Shown: positions 20,818 to 29,792 of the stretch, piece by piece | Position numbering within the stretch: the stretch's first letter is position 1 | Layout: each line of letters begins with the position of its first letter | Position numbers and translations under genes: made by a program | NCBI GenBank assembly: GCA_944388865.1 | Contig: CALXKM010000007.1 | Location: 1 to 62,608 of the forward strand | Direction of reading: 5' to 3' | From: an uncultured Duodenibacillus sp. | GTDB taxonomy: Bacteria; Pseudomonadota; Gammaproteobacteria; Burkholderiales; Burkholderiaceae_F | Length of the DNA stretch: 62,608 bases | The notes under the pieces: generated by a model | The model's database searches: none | What the model was told of the DNA's origin: nothing | Seen by the model: only the letters and a program-made list of their open reading frames with translations

Positions 20818-22766
20818 TGCTGCGGCTTGTAGACGCTGCGCTTGCTCGCGGCACCCACGTTCTCTATGAGCATGTCACACTGACAGCCTCCGAAGGCGAG
20901 CGTGTGGCGTTGATTGGTGAAAACGGCTGCGGCAAATCCTCGCTTTTTGCTGCGATCTTGGGAGAACTTGCGCTCGAAGCCGGACAGATAGAGACCCCAT
21001 CGGTCGATCGCATTGCGCATGTTGCACAAAGCGTTCTTGAAACAGATCTGACGGCTCTGGACTACGTGCTCGCAGGTCACGCGCCCCTTGTCGCCGCAAA
21101 GGCTGAACTTGAAGCGGCACGCGCCTCGGGGCAGACCATGCGCGAGGCGGCAGCCATTGCTGCACTGGCTGATCTCAACGAAGGTCTGGTGAAATCTCAG
21201 GCAATGACGATCATGGCTGGTCTGGGCTTTTCCAACAACGACGCCGCAAGTGAAGTCAGAACATTCTCAGGAGGCTGGCGCAACCGTCTAAGCCTTGCCC
21301 GAGCGCTGATGTGCCCGGCCGATTTGCTGCTTCTTGACGAGCCTACCAACCATTTGGATATGGACAGCCTCATCTGGCTTGAGGCCTGGCTCAAGAGGCT
21401 CTCCTGCACCGTCATCATCATCAGCCATGACCGGGAATTTCTCGATCGCGCCGTGCAGACAACCTGGTCGGTCGAAAACGGCACCATCGTTCGATACGCA
21501 GGAAATTATTCTGCCTACGAGCAGCAAAGCGTTGAAAATATGCGCCTGCAGGAGGCCGCGCACAAAAGCTATGAAGCCAAAGCTGCGCACCTGCGCGCTT
21601 TTATTGAACGGTTTCGCTACAAAGCCACCAAGGCAAGGCAGGCTCAAAGCCGCATCAAGATGCTCGACAAGCTCGAAGTCGTCGAGCCCGTGCGCGCCAT
21701 GCGTCAGTGGCGTTTTGAATTTACGCCGAGCGACCGTACGCCTGAGCAGCTCGCGGTTTTGGAAAATGTGCGCGCGGGATACGATGAACACATCGTCATT
21801 GACAAAGCAACGCTGACAGTGCGCGCCGGTGATCGAATCGGCGTTCTCGGCGTCAACGGCGCAGGCAAATCAACGCTTGTCAAAACCATTGTCGGCGCAC
21901 TCAAACCCATGGCAGGCACCGTGCTTCGCGGTCAGGGACTGGTGATCGGTTATTTTGCCCAGCACCAGCTCGAAAGCCTTGATGCTCGAGAAACGCCTTT
22001 TGAAGTCATGCGCCGCAAGGCGCCGCTTGAGCGCGAGCAAACGCTCAGAGATCATTTGGGCAAATTCAAATTTTCGGGCGACTTCATCGATCACAAGATC
22101 GGTACGCTCTCAGGTGGAGAAAAGGCACGGCTGGCGCTGGCTCTCATCGTCTGGGACAAACCCAATCTGCTGGTGCTCGACGAACCGACAAATCACCTGG
22201 ACATGGCAACTCGCGAAGCGCTTACCGTGGCGCTCTCAGGCTTTGAGGGCGCCCTTATATTGGTTAGCCACGATCGGCACCTCATCCGCAGCACGTGCGA
22301 CAAGCTCGTGCTGGTACATGAAGGACGCGTTGAAAACTACGAGGGCGACCTTGACGACTACGCCAAGCTCGTTCTTGAGCACCGAAAAACGGTGCTCGCC
22401 GCCGAACGAGATGCCGCACGGGCCGAAAAGATCGCTGTAGACGGACCAAACGCCGGCCTAAGCCGAAAAGAAGAGCGAAGACTTCAAGCGCAGCAGCGCG
22501 CTCGCGTCGCGGCGCTCAAAAAGCCTTTGTTGGCAAAGCTCTCAAAAGTTGAAAAAGAAATGGAGCAGCTCAACAGCACCGTGGCTGAATTTGACGCCAA
22601 ACTTGCCGACCCGGCCTGGTACTCGACTGCCGATTCAGAGGAAATTGCGCGCATCACCCGTGAAAGAGGCGAAGCGGCAAGCGCGCTGCAAGAAGTTGAA
22701 TCCCAGTGGCTCGAGATCTCCGAAAAGATTCAATCCTGCCAAGCTATGTCAGTCGAAGAGCAATGA
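20817..22766 (+). CDS. ABC-F family ATPase, YheS type
   Basis: A 649-residue soluble ABC protein with two nucleotide-binding domains and no membrane segments. Walker A motifs are GENGCGKSS (34-42) and GVNGAGKST, and both halves carry LLLDEPTNHLDM or LVLDEPTNHLDM Walker B sites. The segment FAQHQLESLDA and the C-terminal coiled tail (KEERRLQAQQRARVAALK) match the YheS subgroup rather than EttA or Uup. ABC-F proteins act on the ribosomal E/P site; the exact role of YheS is less defined. The start ATG overlaps the prmB stop. Confidence 0.9.
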   Translation: MLRLVDAALARGTHVLYEHVTLTASEGERVALIGENGCGKSSLFAAILGELALEAGQIETPSVDRIAHVAQSVLETDLTALDYVLAGHAPLVAAKAELEAARASGQTMREAAAIAALADLNEGLVKSQAMTIMAGLGFSNNDAASEVRTFSGGWRNRLSLARALMCPADLLLLDEPTNHLDMDSLIWLEAWLKRLSCTVIIISHDREFLDRAVQTTWSVENGTIVRYAGNYSAYEQQSVENMRLQEAAHKSYEAKAAHLRAFIERFRYKATKARQAQSRIKMLDKLEVVEPVRAMRQWRFEFTPSDRTPEQLAVLENVRAGYDEHIVIDKATLTVRAGDRIGVLGVNGAGKSTLVKTIVGALKPMAGTVLRGQGLVIGYFAQHQLESLDARETPFEVMRRKAPLEREQTLRDHLGKFKFSGDFIDHKIGTLSGGEKARLALALIVWDKPNLLVLDEPTNHLDMATREALTVALSGFEGALILVSHDRHLIRSTCDKLVLVHEGRVENYEGDLDDYAKLVLEHRKTVLAAERDAARAEKIAVDGPNAGLSRKEERRLQAQQRARVAALKKPLLAKLSKVEKEMEQLNSTVAEFDAKLADPAWYSTADSEEIARITRERGEAASALQEVESQWLEISEKIQSCQAMSVEEQ

Positions 22767-22792
22767 CCGCTGCACTGCAGATGCGCGCACCC

Positions 22793-22830
22793 GAGACCCA
22801 TTTGCCCGAAGCATTTTTTCGGTGGGTCTC
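22793..22830 (+). other. Intergenic hairpin after the ABC-F gene
   Basis: Arms GAGACCCA (22793-22800) and TGGGTCTC (22823-22830) pair perfectly, and an inner CCGAA/TTCGG extends the stem with a TTTGC bulge. There is no T-run directly after, so this may be a Rho-assisted 3' end or a leader element rather than an intrinsic terminator. Confidence 0.55.
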
Positions 22831-22867
22831 CGTACTCACCTCAAGACATTTCATCTGTTTGAAGTCA

Positions 22868-22883
22868 AAATACCCGGGTATTT
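22868..22883. promoter_or_regulatory. 16-bp perfect palindrome upstream of the flavoprotein gene
   Basis: AAATACCCGGGTATTT is a perfect 16-bp palindrome 70 bp upstream of the flavoprotein ATG, in the only sizeable gap before the respiratory module. It suits a dimeric regulator; which one is unknown. A near-perfect hairpin (AGTCGGTT/AACCGGCT, 22913-22935) lies between it and the ribosome-binding site AAGGAG. Confidence 0.45.
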
Positions 22884-22952
22884 GCTTTGCGAAACTTCTT
22901 TGAGTCAACTTAAGTCGGTTTCATCTCAACCGGCTCACTCAAGGAGATCAAC

Positions 22953-24545
22953 ATGGAAGTTTCTCGCCGCTTATTTTTAACGGGAGCAGCCAGCGCTGCC
23001 GCCTCCGGACTGGCAGGTTTTTCTTCGTCGGCTTTTGCAGCCCCTACTCCCGGTCTTTTGCGCACTCCCTCCAAGTGGGACATGACGACAGACGTCCTGG
23101 TTGCCGGCTCAGGCATTGCCGGCATGTGCGCGGCTGCCGCTGCCGTTGACAAGGGCGCAAAAGTCATCGTACTTGAAAAAGGCAAATACTATGGCGGCGC
23201 AGCCGTCATCAACGGCGGCATCATGGCTCTTCAAGGCGGAACGAAATGGCAGCGAGAACACGGCGTTGAAGACACTCCGGCTCGCCTGTACGCCCATCTG
23301 ACCGATCCGATGAATCCTGAATATAAGAAGAACAATCCTGCTCTTGTTAAGAAATATTCGCAATATTGCGGTCCCACGCAGGAATGGCTTGAGGCGCATG
23401 GCGTCAAATTCCTTCCAACGGCAACCCAGCCGGGCAAATACGACAGCCAGCACCATGAATTTTATCTGCACGTCTACACCGACGATCCAGGCGACGGCAA
23501 ACGCAAGCCTCAGCCCTCGGGCGGCTTTATGGGCGGGCGCGGCGTGATGATGCCTCTGAAGGCCTACTGCGAGAACAAAGGCGTCAAAATTTTGATGGAG
23601 CACAAGCTCACCGATGTCTACAAAAACGCTCAGGGACGCGTGATCGGCGCCCGAGTTCTGGTCGGCGGCAAAGCAATCAACATCCGCGCACGCAAAGGCG
23701 TCGTGCTTGCCGGGGGCAACTTCAAGAGCAATATCGCCATGCGCCGCTACATTGACCCGCGATTTGCCAATCCCAATATTCCCGCCACTGGTTATCCGCA
23801 CTACGAAGACGACGGCTCAACCATGATTGCCGGACTTAAAGCCGGCGCCATGTTTGAAGCAGGCCGCGGAGAAGACACGCCTTACATGCGCCGCATGTTC
23901 GGCACCTCCACCTACGGCTTCCCGAAAGGCTCCAAATTCGGCCACCCCGGCATCGGCGTCAAAGGCAAGCGCTGGGGCGACGTTATTTTCACCAATGAGT
24001 CTGGAAAGCGCTTCGTTCGAGAAGAGGATAAGAAGAATCTGGGCGGCTATACCTTTTACGACATTGCACTTCTTCAACCCAACCTGGTGCTTTGGACCAT
24101 CTTTGACGAAGCCTCCGCCAAAAAGAATCACTGGACGATCAAGGAAGATGTCTGCGAGCCCGGCTACGCCTTTAAGGCCGATACGATTGAGGAGCTTGCC
24201 AAGCTCACCAAGCAACCCGAACTGCCGGCTCAGGTTGCCCGCTACAACAGCTATGTGGACGCGGGGAAAGATGACGAGTTCGCAAAACCCGCTGAACTCT
24301 TAAAGACCAAGATTGCTCAGGGGCCCTTCTACGCCGTGCGTCTGGTGCTCTTCCTGCACAATTGCGCTGGAGGTCTTTCGATCAACGACAATGCACAGGT
24401 TCTCGACATTGTCGGCAAGCCCATCGAAGGGCTCTATGCTGCAGGTGAAAACTGCGGCGGCATCTACGTCGGCAACGGCATGCCTCGCGGCATTATTCCC
24501 GGCCGCTGGGCGGGCGAGCACGCAGCTCAATCCAAAGCTGCCTGA
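22953..24545 (+). CDS. Tat-exported FAD-binding flavocytochrome c-type reductase subunit
   Basis: A 530-residue flavoprotein of the fumarate reductase/flavocytochrome c family, predicted periplasmic. Residues 4-11 (SRRLFLTG) form a twin-arginine signal that ends in SSAFAA near residue 30. The FAD dinucleotide fold starts near 47 (VLVAGSGIAG), with the second FAD contact in LYAAGENCGG. It lacks a heme domain; the four hemes are on the separate gene just downstream. Active-site motifs differ from fumarate reductases: LHNCAGG replaces HHTMGG and the NRLGGNA-type loop reads NGMPRGIIPGRWAGE, so the acceptor is probably not fumarate. SD AAGGAG precedes the ATG. Confidence 0.87.
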   Translation: MEVSRRLFLTGAASAAASGLAGFSSSAFAAPTPGLLRTPSKWDMTTDVLVAGSGIAGMCAAAAAVDKGAKVIVLEKGKYYGGAAVINGGIMALQGGTKWQREHGVEDTPARLYAHLTDPMNPEYKKNNPALVKKYSQYCGPTQEWLEAHGVKFLPTATQPGKYDSQHHEFYLHVYTDDPGDGKRKPQPSGGFMGGRGVMMPLKAYCENKGVKILMEHKLTDVYKNAQGRVIGARVLVGGKAINIRARKGVVLAGGNFKSNIAMRRYIDPRFANPNIPATGYPHYEDDGSTMIAGLKAGAMFEAGRGEDTPYMRRMFGTSTYGFPKGSKFGHPGIGVKGKRWGDVIFTNESGKRFVREEDKKNLGGYTFYDIALLQPNLVLWTIFDEASAKKNHWTIKEDVCEPGYAFKADTIEELAKLTKQPELPAQVARYNSYVDAGKDDEFAKPAELLKTKIAQGPFYAVRLVLFLHNCAGGLSINDNAQVLDIVGKPIEGLYAAGENCGGIYVGNGMPRGIIPGRWAGEHAAQSKAA

Positions 24546-24564
24546 TTAACGCCTCTTATGCTGC

Positions 24565-24613
24565 TTGCGGGGACTAAATGCCTGCTTCGGCGTTCTCCCG
24601 CAGGCAGCCGCAA
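24565..24613 (+). other. Structured intergenic RNA between flavoprotein and cytochrome
   Basis: An outer stem TTGCGG/CCGCAA encloses an inner GCCTGC/GCAGGC stem, giving a compact structure 20 nt after the flavoprotein stop codon. No T-run follows, so it is not an obvious terminator. It could stabilise the upstream message and set the flavoprotein to cytochrome ratio. The rest of the 222-bp gap shows a further AAGGCA/TGCCTT repeat pair. Confidence 0.4.
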
Positions 24614-24767
24614 AATTCGTTGAAATAAAAATCGACAAACTCGGCAGCCAAGCCAAGGCATTTTCAGCACGCTTTGTTGGCTTGCCTTTGCAATGCATTT
24701 TGATCATTGAGCTACACGGCCGCTTGCCTCTTTGAGCGCGAGCTCAAAGGGCAACGGTCTTGAACAC

Positions 24768-25124
24768 ATGAAAACATTTACCGGCATCATCCTTTTTGCG
24801 ATTTGTCTAACATCGCTTTACGCGGCGCCTATGACCAAACAACAATGCCTGTCGTGCCACGGTCCGTTTGACAAATTGATTTCAAAAAACATCACTGTTG
24901 AAGCTGATCCCAAGCCAGTCAACCCGCACAAGTACATTCCGCACACAGAAAAAGGATCAATGGACCAAATATGGGAATGTACAATGTGCCACACGCCTCA
25001 CGCCATGCCTCCAAAAAAAGACGCAAATCGAGAGAAAGCAAACGTGGAGGCCTGCTACCAGTGTCACCATCAATACAGCTTTCAACCCTGTGATGCCTGC
25101 CACGGCAAATCCCAACAACAGTAA
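24768..25124 (+). CDS. Periplasmic tetraheme cytochrome c
   Basis: A 118-residue secreted cytochrome with a Sec signal peptide (residues 1-20, ending YAA) and four CxxCH heme-attachment sites at 27-31, 71-75, 96-100 and 108-112, plus extra His residues for bis-His ligation. Size and spacing resemble the heme domain of flavocytochrome c3 and small tetraheme cytochromes. It most likely passes electrons from the quinol pool, via a NapC/NirT-type donor not present here, to the flavoprotein encoded upstream. I use the ATG at 24768; the frame extends 12 codons further without a signal sequence. Confidence 0.9.
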   Translation: MKTFTGIILFAICLTSLYAAPMTKQQCLSCHGPFDKLISKNITVEADPKPVNPHKYIPHTEKGSMDQIWECTMCHTPHAMPPKKDANREKANVEACYQCHHQYSFQPCDACHGKSQQQ

Positions 25125-25139
25125 GACAGCCTATGCACT

Positions 25140-25748
25140 ATGCCAGACAATCCTCACGAACGAGCGCTGATCCGCATCGTTGATGATGATCAGGATTTTC
25201 TGCAGGCTCTATGCTTTCTGCTCGATGCCAAAGGCTGGAAAACAGCAGCCTTTGAGTCGGCACAGGCCTTTTTGACGACGGACGCTCCAAGCACGCCAGG
25301 CTGCTTGATTCTCGACATCCGCATGCCCGACATGTCCGGCATCGAACTGCAAGCAGAAATGAAGCGGCGCAGCATCGATCTGCCGATCATCATCTTGACC
25401 GGACATGCCGACATTGAATCTGCCGTCAAAACGCTCAAAATGGGCGCCGTTGACTTCCTGCAAAAACCAGTCTCGCCTGAAGCCTTATTTGAAAGCATCG
25501 AGCAGGCAGTCAAACTAAGCTTCATACATCGTCTCGGCGGGCTCGATCACGATGCCCTGCGCGAAGCTTTGGGAAGTTTTTCTTTTAGAGAAAAACAGGT
25601 GACCTCGCTTTTGGCTCAAGGACTTGTCAACAGCGCCATCGCGCAAAGGCTTAACCTCACAGTGAAAACTGTACAAAACTATAGAAACACGATTTATAGA
25701 AAACTTCGCGTGCACAACACCGAAGGACTGCTCAACGTTCTTTCCTAA
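25140..25748 (+). CDS. FixJ/TtrR-family response regulator
   Basis: A 202-residue two-component regulator with an N-terminal receiver (acidic patch VDDDQ, phospho-acceptor D59 in LILDIRMPD, conserved Lys in FLQKP) and a C-terminal LuxR-type helix-turn-helix (FSFREKQVTSLLAQG, then LNLTVKTVQNYR). The layout matches FixJ and TtrR. It lies 15 nt after the cytochrome gene and 45 nt before a kinase with a substrate-binding-like sensor domain, so it very probably controls the flavoprotein/cytochrome module. Confidence 0.92.
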   Translation: MPDNPHERALIRIVDDDQDFLQALCFLLDAKGWKTAAFESAQAFLTTDAPSTPGCLILDIRMPDMSGIELQAEMKRRSIDLPIIILTGHADIESAVKTLKMGAVDFLQKPVSPEALFESIEQAVKLSFIHRLGGLDHDALREALGSFSFREKQVTSLLAQGLVNSAIAQRLNLTVKTVQNYRNTIYRKLRVHNTEGLLNVLS

Positions 25749-25793
25749 TTGGAAAGCAATGAACGCAGCCGCCTCTTGTCAATCTAACAAGCC

Positions 25794-27605
25794 ATGCTCT
25801 CGAGTCTGTATACATGGAGACACCTTTTGGCACTTGTTTGTCTAGGAGCTGCATGCTGCTCGCAGCCGCAGGCTGCCGTTGATTCTCCCGAGGTCGTCAG
25901 CGCCGCCACCTGGCAGTTGTATCCAGATCGAGCATTTCGCATTGGTCTGATTGAACTATCCGATACGCACAAAGAAAAAGGACTTGTTGCCAGATCCGTG
26001 CAGGAGCTGCGAAAAGTCTTCTTTCCTTACCAGATAGAGATTCGCCAATACTCTAGCCGTGCCCTTGAACACGCAATCAAAACCAAGGACGTTGATGCAT
26101 TCATTGCCAGTTCGGGCTTTTATTGGCGAATGATTCCTTTCGGGGCACGCGACGTGGCAACAATGATCACGCGCAAAAGTCCTGATCCCAACCACACATC
26201 GGCCATTGCCTTCATCACGAAACGGGAAAACACTTCCATTGAAACGCTCGAAGACATGCGCGGCAAACGGCTTTCGGCCAGCTACCCGAGCGCCTTCATG
26301 GGATATCGCATCGGCTTGGCTGAGATTGCCGCTCACGGATATGACCCGGAAAAGTTCTTCAGCTCTGTATCTTTTACCAATGCTCCCGGCATTGAACCGA
26401 TTGCCCAAAAGGTGCTCGACAATCGAGCCGACGTGGCTTTCGTTCAATCCTGCTGGCTTGAGTCTCTGCCTGAGGACGAACGCAGCCGCTACCGCGTCAT
26501 CGCACCCGTTGACAATGCCGAGTCTGCCTGCGTGCGTTCGACAGCTGCATATCCAAACATCACGGTGGCCGTTTTGCGCGAAGCGCCAGCCGGTGCTGCG
26601 CGCGAAATCGCTAAAGTGCTGCTGTCAATGCCTGCCGATGAAAACGGCGAGCGGTGGGGACTTGCTACGAATTTTCAGTCCATTGACCGCGTTTATCGAC
26701 TACTGAAAATTGAACACTACGCTTACCTTCGCGAATGGAGCGTCAAGCGTTGGATTTCGGCTCATAAGCCGGCGATCGCCGCCTTTTGTTTTTGTCTGCT
26801 TTTGCTCATAGGACACAGCTTCATCGTTGGCTACCTTGTACGGCGCCGCACTGAGCAGCTGGCCAAAGCCAATGCTCAGAAAGAAGCTGCTGAACGCCGG
26901 CTGAGCACGCTTTTTCATAGAATGGAAAGCTTTCGCAAAGCAAACACGATCGGGCAGCTCTCGAGCATGATTGCACACGAACTGGCTCAGCCCGTCGGAG
27001 CAGCTGTTTCATACAGCAACGGACTGCGGCTCTTGCTGCAAAACGACACGCTGACCAAGGAAAAGCTTCTGAACTGCCTCGATGGACTCGACCATGGGCT
27101 CAAGCGTGTGAGCAGCATTATTGAAAAAGTTCGAAGCTACAAAAAAGGAAACGTCGATCGCGATCAGAACATCAACCTCGTGCAAGCTCTCGACAATGCG
27201 CGCGACAGTCTGCCCCAGCAATTGCTCCAGGCCCTGCCTCTAAAGATAAGCATTAAAGAAAATCTGCACGTCCTGGCCGATCAGCTCGAACTAGAGCTGC
27301 TGCTCAACAACCTTTTGAACAATGCCATCGCGGCTGCCGTGCAAGCTGAAAATCCCGTGGTCTGCGTTTCTGCCCACGCGCATGCCGACAGCGTCATTGT
27401 CACCATTGAAAACTCGGGCTTGCCGGTTTCTGAGCAGAATTTGATTGGCCTCACAATTCCTTTTGTCTCAGAAAAAGGTTCCGGTCATGGACTCGGCGTA
27501 CCGATTTCGATGTCTCTTGCAGAAGCCAATGGCGGACATCTTGCATACCGCAGGCGCGATGGCGGCGGACTGATTGCAACGATTGTTCTGCGCTCGGCAA
27601 GCTGA
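25794..27605 (+). CDS. TtrS-like sensor histidine kinase with periplasmic binding domain
   Basis: A 603-residue membrane sensor. Residues 1-25 form a signal or membrane anchor. Residues about 45-310 resemble PhnD/TtrS-type solute-binding domains (GARDVATMITRKSPDPNHTSAIAFI style). One membrane segment spans about 325-348. The HisKA box carries H395 in MIAHELAQP, and an ATPase domain with N-box NNLLNNAIAA and G-box GSGHGLGVPIS follows. TtrS senses tetrathionate with a domain of this type; the ligand here is unknown but may be the flavoprotein's substrate. It completes the four-gene plus-strand module. Confidence 0.9.
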   Translation: MLSSLYTWRHLLALVCLGAACCSQPQAAVDSPEVVSAATWQLYPDRAFRIGLIELSDTHKEKGLVARSVQELRKVFFPYQIEIRQYSSRALEHAIKTKDVDAFIASSGFYWRMIPFGARDVATMITRKSPDPNHTSAIAFITKRENTSIETLEDMRGKRLSASYPSAFMGYRIGLAEIAAHGYDPEKFFSSVSFTNAPGIEPIAQKVLDNRADVAFVQSCWLESLPEDERSRYRVIAPVDNAESACVRSTAAYPNITVAVLREAPAGAAREIAKVLLSMPADENGERWGLATNFQSIDRVYRLLKIEHYAYLREWSVKRWISAHKPAIAAFCFCLLLLIGHSFIVGYLVRRRTEQLAKANAQKEAAERRLSTLFHRMESFRKANTIGQLSSMIAHELAQPVGAAVSYSNGLRLLLQNDTLTKEKLLNCLDGLDHGLKRVSSIIEKVRSYKKGNVDRDQNINLVQALDNARDSLPQQLLQALPLKISIKENLHVLADQLELELLLNNLLNNAIAAAVQAENPVVCVSAHAHADSVIVTIENSGLPVSEQNLIGLTIPFVSEKGSGHGLGVPISMSLAEANGGHLAYRRRDGGGLIATIVLRSAS

Positions 27606-27647
27606 TTGCCTCATGCCCGACCTTTGCGAAATCTCGATCAATGCAGC

Positions 27648-27700
27648 AAAAAAGCTTACGGCTGCGCATTCCCCCTGGAAACCGCAGCCGCACGCAGCTT
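27648..27700 (-). terminator. Rho-independent terminator of cstA
   Basis: On the minus strand AAGCT plus CGGCTGCG pair with CGCAGCCG plus AGCTT around a loop of about 16 nt, followed by a T-run. It lies 40 nt past the cstA stop, between convergent cstA and the kinase gene. Confidence 0.85.
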
Positions 27701-27739
27701 TGTCGCGAGCAAAAATGTCGGAAATTCTTTCTGAGAAGT

Positions 27740-29575
27740 TTATTCCTCGACGATTTGCTTGACTTCGACGCCGTAGGCATCTCTCACAAGAGTCTTCATT
27801 TTAACGAGCACCAGCCAGCGGCGGATCGTGCCGATGATCACGATGCCCATCAAAATCATGACCAAGCACGACAAGAATGCCAACAGATTCTGACCATTGG
27901 GCAGATACTGATTGACAACGAGCCAGATGCCTGCCCACATCGTGATGATTGTCATCAAAATGCCTGGCACGCCAGTCATCCACGAGTAGCGCGTCTTGTT
28001 GAGACGCAATAGCACCGTCGTGCCGATCAACAGCGTCACCGAAGCAAGCAGCTGGTTGCAGATGCCAAACAGCGGCCAGATGCTTGAGATATCGCCCGAG
28101 TAGACCAAATAACCCCAGCTGCCCGTAAAGAGAATCGAAGTGATCACAATGCCCGGCACCCAGTGCTTGTCGTTGAATTTGGGCGAAACATAGCGGCCAA
28201 TCATTTCCTGCAGGAAGAAGCGGCCGACGCGAGTGCCAGCGTCAACAGCCGTGAGGATGAATACGGCCTCAAACATAATGGCAAAGTGATACCAATAGGC
28301 CATCAGCTCTTCCATCCAGGGAATTCGACTGAAAATGTAGGCCATGCCGACAGCCAAACTCACGGAACCGCCAGGGCGCGCCGCAAGACTTTCCTGCACC
28401 TCGGCTTCAAGCATGGGAAGGTTCTGCACGCTCATGCCGAGCTCGACAAATTTGTCAGCCGAAGCATTGATGGCGAAGTAGTCTGCAGGCACCAACACGC
28501 AGGCAGCCACGAGCGCCATGACAGCCACAAAGCCTTCGGTGAGCATGGCACCGTATCCCACAAAGAGCACATCCTTTTCGTTGCCAAGCATCTTTGGCGT
28601 CGTGCCTGTGCCGATTGTGGCGTGAAAACCCGACAAAGCACCACATGCGATCGTGATGAAAATGAAGGGAACGACCGGTCCGCCGACAATCGGACCGCCG
28701 CCGTGCACGAATTCCGTCAAAGGCGGCATCTTGAAGTCAGGCATTACAAAAAGAATGCCGACAGCAAGCGCGGCGATAGTGCCGATTTTCAAAAATGTCG
28801 ACAAATAATCACGCGGAAGCAGCAGCAGCCACACCGGCAGAACTGAAGCGATGAAGCCGTAGACCGGAATAATGATCGACATCGTTTTCTTGTCGATGTC
28901 AAGAAAGCCGAAATATTCCGGATGCGCCGCCACCCAAGGACCGGTAAGAATGCAGGCAAACAAAAGCAGCACGCCCAAAATGCTGGCACCAACCACATCG
29001 TTTTTGCGCCAGCTGTGCATGTAAAGCCCCATAACGACAGCAATCGGAATGGTGGCCGCCACCGTATAAGTCGACCAAAGCGAGTCATGCATGGCGTTGA
29101 CGCAGGCAATCGACAAGCCGGCAAGCGTGAGAATCAAAATAGCAAGCACTGCCCAGCTCGCGACGAAACCCGTTGTGGGATCTATTTCACGCGAGGCAAT
29201 GTAAGCAAGCGAACGGCCTTTGTGGCGCACAGAGCAAAAAAGCACGACCATGTCGTGAACCCCGCCCGCGAGCACGCAGCCGATCAAAATCCACAGCAAA
29301 CCAGGCAGATAACCGAACTGCGCCGCAAGCACCGGACCGAGCAGAGGACCGGCTGCGGCAATTGCCGCAAAGTGGTGACCAAATAAAACAAACTTGTCTG
29401 TTTTGACATAATCCTGTCCGTCGGCATATTTGACGGCCGGCGTCGGACGATCCGGATTAACGTTGAGAACCTTTGCTGCAATGAAAAGGCCGTAAAAACG
29501 ATATCCGATGGCAAATACGCACAAGCTCGCAAAAATCACCGTGACGGCATTGATGCCTTCAAGTGAACTGAGCAT
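27740..29575 (-). CDS. cstA: Carbon starvation protein CstA family transporter
   Basis: An integral membrane protein of 611 residues with many hydrophobic segments. It is a CstA-family member; characterised relatives CstA and BtsT import pyruvate, and CstA is also linked to peptide use in starvation. Recognisable stretches include GYRFYGLFIAAKVL, YVKTDKFVLFGHHFAAIAAAGP and GVHDMVVLF. It is about 90 residues shorter than E. coli CstA. GGAGGAG lies ten bases before the ATG. Converges with the sensor kinase gene. The specific substrate cannot be told from sequence. Confidence 0.92.
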   Translation of the reverse strand: MLSSLEGINAVTVIFASLCVFAIGYRFYGLFIAAKVLNVNPDRPTPAVKYADGQDYVKTDKFVLFGHHFAAIAAAGPLLGPVLAAQFGYLPGLLWILIGCVLAGGVHDMVVLFCSVRHKGRSLAYIASREIDPTTGFVASWAVLAILILTLAGLSIACVNAMHDSLWSTYTVAATIPIAVVMGLYMHSWRKNDVVGASILGVLLLFACILTGPWVAAHPEYFGFLDIDKKTMSIIIPVYGFIASVLPVWLLLLPRDYLSTFLKIGTIAALAVGILFVMPDFKMPPLTEFVHGGGPIVGGPVVPFIFITIACGALSGFHATIGTGTTPKMLGNEKDVLFVGYGAMLTEGFVAVMALVAACVLVPADYFAINASADKFVELGMSVQNLPMLEAEVQESLAARPGGSVSLAVGMAYIFSRIPWMEELMAYWYHFAIMFEAVFILTAVDAGTRVGRFFLQEMIGRYVSPKFNDKHWVPGIVITSILFTGSWGYLVYSGDISSIWPLFGICNQLLASVTLLIGTTVLLRLNKTRYSWMTGVPGILMTIITMWAGIWLVVNQYLPNGQNLLAFLSCLVMILMGIVIIGTIRRWLVLVKMKTLVRDAYGVEVKQIVEE

Positions 29576-29727
29576 GATCGAAAAACTCCTCCGAGTTCAA
29601 AAAATACGGTTGCAGGGATGCATCAGCAAAAGCTTCCCTTTCTTTGTTGTGTGCACATCACTTTCTTCGGCATTGCCGATAGACAAACTGAAGACGACAC
29701 GGTGGAGGATTTTACCGGGGCAAACGT

Positions 29728-29760
29728 AAAATAAAGGGTTGATACGTAAGCATCAACCCT
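29728..29760 (-). terminator. Rho-independent terminator of the FAA-hydrolase-family gene
   Basis: On the minus strand AGGGTTGAT and ATCAACCCT pair around an 8-nt loop, followed by TTATTTT. It lies about 30 nt after the stop codon. Confidence 0.85.
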
Positions 29761-29792
29761 AAATCTTAAGCCTCAAAATGGGGAAACCGCAT

